Origin: a virus
Length of the DNA stretch: 33,738 bases
Virus record (IMG/VR): IMGVR_UViG_3300046777_001331
Location: 1 to 33,738 of that record
Reading direction: 5' to 3' (one strand)
Numbering within the stretch: position 1 is the first letter of the stretch; every line of letters starts with the position of its first letter. The notes beneath the pieces were generated by a model that was not told where the DNA came from, searched no databases, and worked only from the letters and a program-made list of their open reading frames with translations. The translations under genes were made by a program, and so were the position numbers. Shown piece by piece: positions 29,924 through 33,738 of this stretch.

Positions 29924-29941
29924 TATACCTTCAAGGGTATA
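29924..29941. promoter_or_regulatory. Palindrome TATACC-N6-GGTATA, copy 2
   Basis: TATACC, six bases TTCAAG, GGTATA. It abuts the terL stop codon (29942-29944). The spacer differs from copy 1 only at its second and third bases, keeping TxxAAG. Confidence 0.7.
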
Positions 29942-31240
29942 CTACGCCCACGAATAGCTACCGTAGTTCGGGAATAGTTCGAAATACATACGCATCATAA
30001 TAGCATCTGCGTAGTCAGGTGACTTGCCGTGCATGCGGGCTATTTCCTCTTTGCTTATCACGGCTAATTTGCCATCGGCTTCAGGTTGCCTACGGCGTAT
30101 CATATCCAGTTCTTGAATGATTACATCCCGGAACTGATTCACTTTAAAGATTACTTTGTTCTGCTCGATTAATTCTGCAAGCTTAAAGTAGCACTCAGCC
30201 TTTTGATTCGTGTATCTATCTGCTTGCTTAGCACGCCCACCATTCAAGAAGCCTCTGCACTTTAAGCTATCCACTACACCCCCTCCTACTCCATCTTCAT
30301 CACAGATCACATTGCTTAGTTTGATGCTGTGCCTATCGCATAGTTGGCGAATGGTGCTAACTACTGTGGTGATAGGTTGCTTACGCAGCTCGTGTATCTC
30401 CATCAAATGCAAGCCATGCCATACGCATATCACGCTGCGGTCTTTTCCTAGTCGTGCGATATCTGCACTTATATACTTTTCACCTTTGCTTTCTTCATCC
30501 CGGAAGCAGCGCACTAAGTCATCGTATTGGTAAAGGTTATCTACGGACTCATCATACTCCCAATCTCCATCCAATAAACGTCTTCTGTCCACTTCAGGCA
30601 GCATGCGCAGCGTTTCAATGTACGATTCGGGTAGATGCGGATTGTCATTTGGCAATGATTGTATGAACGCAAGATGTTGCGGTAGGCTTTGCGTCTTAAA
30701 CGGGGAATAGAACTCGTTGTACAACCATCCTTTTGAAGGGTTGCATGTAAGCAACATCTTTGGTTTGAGGTCATATTGATTAAGTTTGAATCGAATTCGC
30801 GACTGAAGTATGTCTATTGCTCGTTTGCTAACCTGTGCCGCCTCGTCTACGTAGGCATCTGTTAATTCTAACCCGCCTAAACTATGAAACTCCGCATCTG
30901 ATGGATAGGCAAACAAGTCTTTCAGTATTATCTCGCTGCCATTGTTAAACGTGATGACGTGCGTTTGATTGTTAATCGTGTAGTGTTCGTTAGGTGATAA
31001 TCCAAACATCTGCGCTACCTCAAAGAATGTTTTTAACGTGGTCTTTTTTAGCGTATCTAATTTGCTACGGCCTATCAACCCACGTGTACCTGGATACTTG
31101 AACCTTCGGCTTATTTGCCATGCACATCCGATAAATGATTTGCTTCCGCCTGCTGCACCACCGAAAAGCACCACACGTGCCGGGTGTGAATTACCCAGCA
31201 CACGCAATGCTTCTTTTTGTTTCGGTAGGTACTCAATCAT
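29942..31240 (-). CDS. terL: Terminase large subunit
   Basis: 432 residues. ATPase half: Walker A GGAAGGSKS (27-35), Walker B TDAYVDEAA with D132-E133, and coupling motif LLTCNPSKG (163-171). Nuclease half: D260 in ISADIARLG, D314/D316 in ICDEDGVGGG, and D409/D412 in SPDYADAIMM. It is a complete DNA-packaging motor with an RNase H-like nuclease. It is on the minus strand between the SSB-like gene (TAATG overlap at 31240) and the recombination genes, 11 kb from the portal and 25 kb from the small-terminase candidate on the other strand. Confidence 0.96.
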   Translation of the reverse strand: MIEYLPKQKEALRVLGNSHPARVVLFGGAAGGSKSFIGCAWQISRRFKYPGTRGLIGRSKLDTLKKTTLKTFFEVAQMFGLSPNEHYTINNQTHVITFNNGSEIILKDLFAYPSDAEFHSLGGLELTDAYVDEAAQVSKRAIDILQSRIRFKLNQYDLKPKMLLTCNPSKGWLYNEFYSPFKTQSLPQHLAFIQSLPNDNPHLPESYIETLRMLPEVDRRRLLDGDWEYDESVDNLYQYDDLVRCFRDEESKGEKYISADIARLGKDRSVICVWHGLHLMEIHELRKQPITTVVSTIRQLCDRHSIKLSNVICDEDGVGGGVVDSLKCRGFLNGGRAKQADRYTNQKAECYFKLAELIEQNKVIFKVNQFRDVIIQELDMIRRRQPEADGKLAVISKEEIARMHGKSPDYADAIMMRMYFELFPNYGSYSWA

Positions 31241-31473
31241 TAGAATGGCAAATCGCCTGTGCCTTGTGAATGGTCTACTTCTTCACGCTTGACGAGTGGC
31301 TCACTCATCTTACCTGAAAAGAACTTTCCGTTCTTGCCTTCTTTAACCCACGCAGCCAAGCGCATCTTCTTTCCATTGACCATAATTTCACCTGTGTATT
31401 CAGGTGCATTGTTTGTTGTCTTGTTGTTCTTGAATAGGGTGAACTGCCCTTCTTGCATTTGATAGTTACTCAT
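31240..31473 (-). CDS. Small SSB-like protein with acidic DLPF tail
   Basis: 77 residues. The body (GQFTLFKNN, EYTGEIMVNGKKMRLAAWVK, GKFFSGKMSEP) follows the strand pattern of tiny OB-fold/DUF736-like proteins. The C-terminal GTGDLPF copies the acidic-hydrophobic tip of bacterial SSB (DDDIPF), which docks partner proteins. Together with the annealing protein and exonuclease in the same block it would make a recombination module. Coupled to terL by a TAATG overlap. Confidence 0.7.
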   Translation of the reverse strand: MSNYQMQEGQFTLFKNNKTTNNAPEYTGEIMVNGKKMRLAAWVKEGKNGKFFSGKMSEPLVKREEVDHSQGTGDLPF

Positions 31474-31477
31474 TGTA

Positions 31478-31660
31478 TTAATTGTTTATGATTCCGATGT
31501 CTTCAATCATTAGGCTGATTGTGGTCTTGCCGTTAAAGTCTGTTGTTTCAATCACTTCAAAAGGTTCGTGGTCGATGCTATGCCCATTGATAAAACCAAT
31601 GTACACTTCCACATCATCCGGGTACTGCGCAAGCTTATCCCACAATTCACCTATTGTCAT
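31478..31660 (-). CDS. Small conserved phage protein (MTIGELWDKL type)
   Basis: 60 residues: MTIGELWDKLAQYPDDVEVY, then a strand pair with DFNGKTTISLMIED. The plan MTxxELxxxLxxxPxDxxV is frequent in small phage proteins of unknown function. ATGA overlap with the gene upstream. Confidence 0.68.
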   Translation of the reverse strand: MTIGELWDKLAQYPDDVEVYIGFINGHSIDHEPFEVIETTDFNGKTTISLMIEDIGIINN

Positions 31661-31815
31661 AGCTTATATTCATCTTTGTCCGTGAGCAAATGTAACTCTT
31701 CAAAGATAAGGCGCATTGCTGTATTATCATGCATCGATGGTCGCATGCTGCGCTTAGCTGTTAGCAAGAACAACTTGCGTAACAACTCCACTTCTTTTTG
31801 TTGATCGTACTTCAT
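31657..31815 (-). CDS. 52-residue helical micro-protein
   Basis: MKYDQQKEVELLRKLFLLTA, then KRSMRPSMHDNTAMRLIFEE and a short tail. Helical, coupled by ATGA to the genes on both sides (31660 and 31812). Function unknown. Confidence 0.65.
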   Translation of the reverse strand: MKYDQQKEVELLRKLFLLTAKRSMRPSMHDNTAMRLIFEELHLLTDKDEYKL

Positions 31816-32051
31816 TTGTCACCTCCGTATGTTTCGTTGTAGTATTTTTCTGGTGTTCTTCGGTATTTTTCGTTATAATAATATGACGCCATACCTTCAT
31901 TAGAACTAAAGCCGTTGCGCCACGCTTGCACCATCTGCTCCTTTTCCATTGCTTTGGCGTTAAGATATGCAGTCCACAAAATCTCAGGTGTCTGATTTTT
32001 TTTATCAATGAGTTGATTAAAAAACCACTCTAAGGCTGTTTGCTTTTTCAT
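31812..32051 (-). CDS. KKxTAxEx / YYNETY family small protein, paralogue B
   Basis: 79 residues from the ATG at 32051, chosen because it aligns end to end with paralogue A (27750-27986); an ATG at 32063 lies inside the upstream gene. MKKQTALEWFFNQLIDKK, then NAKAMEKEQMVQAWRNGF. A doubled C-terminal motif (YYNEKYRRTP, then KYYNETYGG) suggests an internal duplication. Function unknown. Confidence 0.72.
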   Translation of the reverse strand: MKKQTALEWFFNQLIDKKNQTPEILWTAYLNAKAMEKEQMVQAWRNGFSSNEGMASYYYNEKYRRTPEKYYNETYGGDK

Positions 32052-32052
32052 C

Positions 32053-32331
32053 TCAGTATTCATTTTGGTTTTCGATGATGTTTTGTTGCCTTCTGTAATA
32101 ATACTGTTTTGCTTCCTCAATCCATTCTTCCTCTGTCCAATGCCTACTGTAATATCCACCTCCCGGTGTATCAGGCCAAGCATTCTGCCTTACTTGTAGT
32201 CTATCTACTCCATTAACCAAACAAGTATAGTACTTTGTTGTTTTGCGTTCGCCATCGTCAGTTATAGTTTCTGATGTGTTCGGACTTATATAAACTTCTG
32301 TAATTATTGGTTCTTTCATATTAGTATTCAT
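32053..32331 (-). CDS. Hypothetical protein ending ENQNEY
   Basis: 92 residues: MNTNMKEPIITEVY, a strand-rich middle with TKYYTCLVNGVDRLQ, a PGGGYYSRHW loop, and a C-terminal helix EEAKQYYYRRQQ. The stop overlaps the next start in the same way as the gene before it (see the junction repeat finding). Not recognised beyond small phage proteins. Confidence 0.65.
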   Translation of the reverse strand: MNTNMKEPIITEVYISPNTSETITDDGERKTTKYYTCLVNGVDRLQVRQNAWPDTPGGGYYSRHWTEEEWIEEAKQYYYRRQQNIIENQNEY

Positions 32332-33007
32332 TTTGATTCTCTATTAGTTCCCTGTAACGTTCCTTCCTGTACTCAGTAAATTGATAAGGCTTGTTCTTGT
32401 ACACGCGAAAGCGCACATCATTATCCCATTGCGGCAAGTCATCGTATTCACGCATCAATGCTATTTCAATCTGTGGTGGATTGCTGCGCTTTGCCTCTTG
32501 CTTAGGTGCTTCTTCAATGCGTAACTTATCCGCTGCCTGTTGGATAGCATCCACAACCTGCGGGTGTTGGAACATTTCGTAGATGTTGTTGTTGCTCTGT
32601 TGATCCTTAACCATGCGATTGGTCACAGCATCACGTTTGCTAAAGTATTTGCGTATCCATTCAAAGAATACCTGCCCATCGATGCGGTTATATACTGGGC
32701 CATATTCGCCCTTCATTGCCATGCGAAAGCAGATGCGGAATTCTTCAACACGCAGGTAGTAATATTCCTCCATAATCAATTCAGCTGTAAGCATTAGCTG
32801 CTGCGGGTTCATAGGCTGCTGAAGGTTGAAGTACTGTTGGCATTCATCCATCAATGCAACCAACACACCCAGTGCTACCTGTTCTCCTTTTTGCTTTTTG
32901 ATTTCACTCAGTGCCGGGGATGTCTTCGATGCCAAGACTTGATGCAAGGCTGCTTCTGTACTGCTTGCGGAATTGTTCAAGTTCGCTATTTCTTTTCTCT
33001 CGTTCAT
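32321..33007 (-). CDS. Putative replication accessory protein (DUF6633-like)
   Basis: 228 residues from the ATG at 33007 (an upstream start at 33031 adds eight). The middle, TAELIMEEYYYLRVEEFRIC, then FRMAMKGEYGPVYNRIDGQV and FFEWIRKYFSKR, is a helical block I associate with DUF6633-type proteins of Bacteroidota phages. These stand next to replication initiators and may act as helicase loaders or primosome parts. It overlaps the replisome organizer gene by about 100 bp and ends in a basic tail (YRKERYRELIENQNEY). The role is by position and analogy. Confidence 0.7.
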   Translation of the reverse strand: MNERKEIANLNNSASSTEAALHQVLASKTSPALSEIKKQKGEQVALGVLVALMDECQQYFNLQQPMNPQQLMLTAELIMEEYYYLRVEEFRICFRMAMKGEYGPVYNRIDGQVFFEWIRKYFSKRDAVTNRMVKDQQSNNNIYEMFQHPQVVDAIQQAADKLRIEEAPKQEAKRSNPPQIEIALMREYDDLPQWDNDVRFRVYKNKPYQFTEYRKERYRELIENQNEY

Positions 33008-33596
33008 TGTGATTTGGTTTATTATTTTCAAATTTAGAATTATTATTCATCCAATTTCGGACGGCTGCTTCCCAATTTTTCATTTTGTTTTTGCCAACCA
33101 TCCAACCGTTGCTTTCGTAATGATTAAAAAACGCCTTTGATTCAGTTACTACTTTGGCATCATTCCACACGTTCCCGGCTAATGAATTTTTTTCTTTCAT
33201 AAAATTTAAAATTTCATCATACGCAGGAGCACGAAAGTGCGACCTAGAAACCTTAGCATTTACATTTTCATTATCATTCACATTAACATTCTCATTTACA
33301 TTATCATTTACATTTACATTAGCTTGCACCTTGCTTACATCTTGCTTCGGTTTTGCTTCTTGTTTGCTTATGACTTGCTTTACTTTTGGTTTGTTCCCGT
33401 TTTCAAATCGCTTCTGATTTGCATCAAGTTGCGGCTTGATTAACGTGAACACAGTCTTAGCCACTCCTTTCAATTCAACCTCGTTAAAATTCAATGCGTA
33501 TTCGAAGATGGCAGAATATACCTCCGACTGAAGTTCTGCATCCAGTTCCTTAATCGCTTCATAGAACGAGCGATAAAATACAGTCGATTCTCTCAT
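32904..33596 (-). CDS. Replisome organizer-like protein (DUF6291 N-domain)
   Basis: 230 residues. The N-terminal domain (1-67) has VFYRSFYEAIKELDAELQSE and VAKTVFTLIKPQLDANQKRF, the DUF6291 pattern. A low-complexity Asn-Val-Asn-Asp/Glu linker (92-114) follows. The C-terminal domain (about 125-183) has FFNHYESNGWMVGKNKMKNW followed by AAVRNWM, a helix block found at the end of phage replication initiators. The linker is encoded by a 6-base tandem repeat (33257-33320) that could be the origin, as with initiator genes that carry their own iterons. First gene after the structured leader. Confidence 0.8.
   Translation of the reverse strand: MRESTVFYRSFYEAIKELDAELQSEVYSAIFEYALNFNEVELKGVAKTVFTLIKPQLDANQKRFENGNKPKVKQVISKQEAKPKQDVSKVQANVNVNDNVNENVNVNDNENVNAKVSRSHFRAPAYDEILNFMKEKNSLAGNVWNDAKVVTESKAFFNHYESNGWMVGKNKMKNWEAAVRNWMNNNSKFENNKPNHNEREKRNSELEQFRKQYRSSLASSLGIEDIPGTE
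33257..33320 (-). repeat. Hexamer tandem repeat (11 units) inside the replisome organizer gene; origin candidate
   Basis: Eleven CATT tetranucleotides (plus strand) spaced exactly 6 bp from 33257 to 33320, with two variable bases between, so the minus strand reads (AATGxx)n and encodes alternating Asn with Val, Asp or Glu. AT-rich and iteron-like within an initiator gene. Confidence 0.8.
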
Positions 33597-33611
33597 GGTA
33601 AAAAATACCCA

Positions 33612-33738
33612 CCACTACACACAAAGGCGTACCCTCAGCTGAATAGCTTATGGCAATGCGGTAATGGTGGGATTTAAAATATTTTTCATAGGGTACGCGT
33701 TGCAAATATAGTCAAACTATTTTACAATCCTAATTTTC
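33612..33738. repeat. Terminal direct repeat, right copy
   Basis: Exact second copy of bases 1-127. Joining the ends gives a 33,611 bp circle in which the minus-strand genes at 32.9-33.6 kb continue into those at 0.1-2.6 kb. Numbering across the joint is base 1 = base 33612. Confidence 0.95.

Larger units (their letters stand above)
29774..29941. promoter_or_regulatory. Dyad-rich regulatory gap between terL and the recombination genes
   Basis: 168 bp without genes. It holds two copies of an 18-base palindrome (29883-29900, 29924-29941), a 17-base palindrome (29858-29874), a direct repeat of GTTAAAA type (29833-29849), and a weak -7-like TATCTTCG on the minus strand (29809-29802) without a clear -33. 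It may be an internal operator/promoter for the recombination operon, a packaging site near terL, or an origin. Confidence 0.65.

Noticed and set aside
29883-29941. Intrinsic terminator for terL formed by the TATACC palindromes
   Set aside because: Stems are AT-rich, only 6-7 bp, and not followed by T runs; they look like protein-binding sites.
33257-33320. CRISPR-like regular repeat
   Set aside because: Units are 6 bp without unique spacers and encode an Asn-rich linker in frame; no cas-like genes are present.
1-33738. Integrase, excisionase or classical lysogeny repressor
   Set aside because: No tyrosine or serine recombinase motifs and no CI-sized regulator were seen on either strand; the small XRE-like, RHH and HTH proteins alone do not show lysogeny.
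1-33738. tRNA or rRNA genes
   Set aside because: No cloverleaf-like segments were found in the few intergenic gaps; a covariance-model scan would be needed to be certain.

Overview
The window is one complete circular or terminally redundant genome of a tailed phage (siphovirus type) infecting a member of the Bacteroidota. The first 127 bases (1-127) recur exactly as the last 127 (33612-33738), so the non-redundant genome is 33,611 bp and the minus-strand genes at the two ends form one continuous block. The host call rests on promoters of Bacteroidota type (TTG, 19 bp, TAnnTTTG), on weak Shine-Dalgarno sequences with A-rich leaders, and on protein families I recognise from Bacteroidota phages: an XkdF-like protease, a DUF6712-like connector, a characteristic tail tube, and replisome-organizer-like genes with an Asn-Val linker. 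No contractile sheath, integrase, repressor of classical size, DNA polymerase, tRNA or CRISPR array was seen. A long non-contractile tail and dependence on the host replication machinery are the likely picture. Layout: two divergent transcription blocks start near 2.65-2.72 kb and converge near 26.05 kb. The plus block (about 2.7-26.0 kb) carries, in order: a sigma-like regulator, a Cys-rich protein, an orphan DNA methyltransferase, a small-terminase candidate, a tail assembly chaperone with a probable -1 frameshift, a tail-completion/fiber fusion, an HK97-gp10-like protein, two large tail-tip proteins, the tape measure, an XkdF-like prohead protease, a scaffold-like protein, the major capsid protein, the tail tube, a portal with a MuF-like C-terminal domain, a head-tail connector, a lysis cassette (holin, CHAP-like endolysin, spanin-like proteins), a metallophosphoesterase and a small zincin. 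Tail genes therefore precede head genes, the reverse of the lambda order. The minus block runs from 2649 down through the contig junction to 26068. It carries a zinc-ribbon protein, an XRE-like protein, a VRR-NUC nuclease, a lipoprotein, a replisome organizer, a putative replication accessory protein, small proteins, an SSB-like protein, the large terminase, a Rad52-like annealing protein, a lambda-exonuclease-like nuclease and many tiny membrane or helical proteins. The replication and recombination proteins form a plausible set: origin recognition, strand resection, annealing and SSB. The large terminase is embedded among them instead of next to the portal. Points of most interest: a T9 slippery site in the chaperone gene with a start-less downstream domain in the -1 frame; overlapping face-to-face promoters with a dyad at the divergent origin; two identical spaced palindromes plus a third dyad downstream of terL; a leader with interleaved inverted repeats before the replisome organizer; a tiny ribbon-helix-helix gene inserted antisense between the head genes; a promoter built into a terminator loop; and a sigma-like gene whose conserved N-terminus has no canonical start codon. 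Eight genes shorter than 60 codons were identified by direct reading and are listed. All functions are inferred from sequence motifs; no database search was possible.
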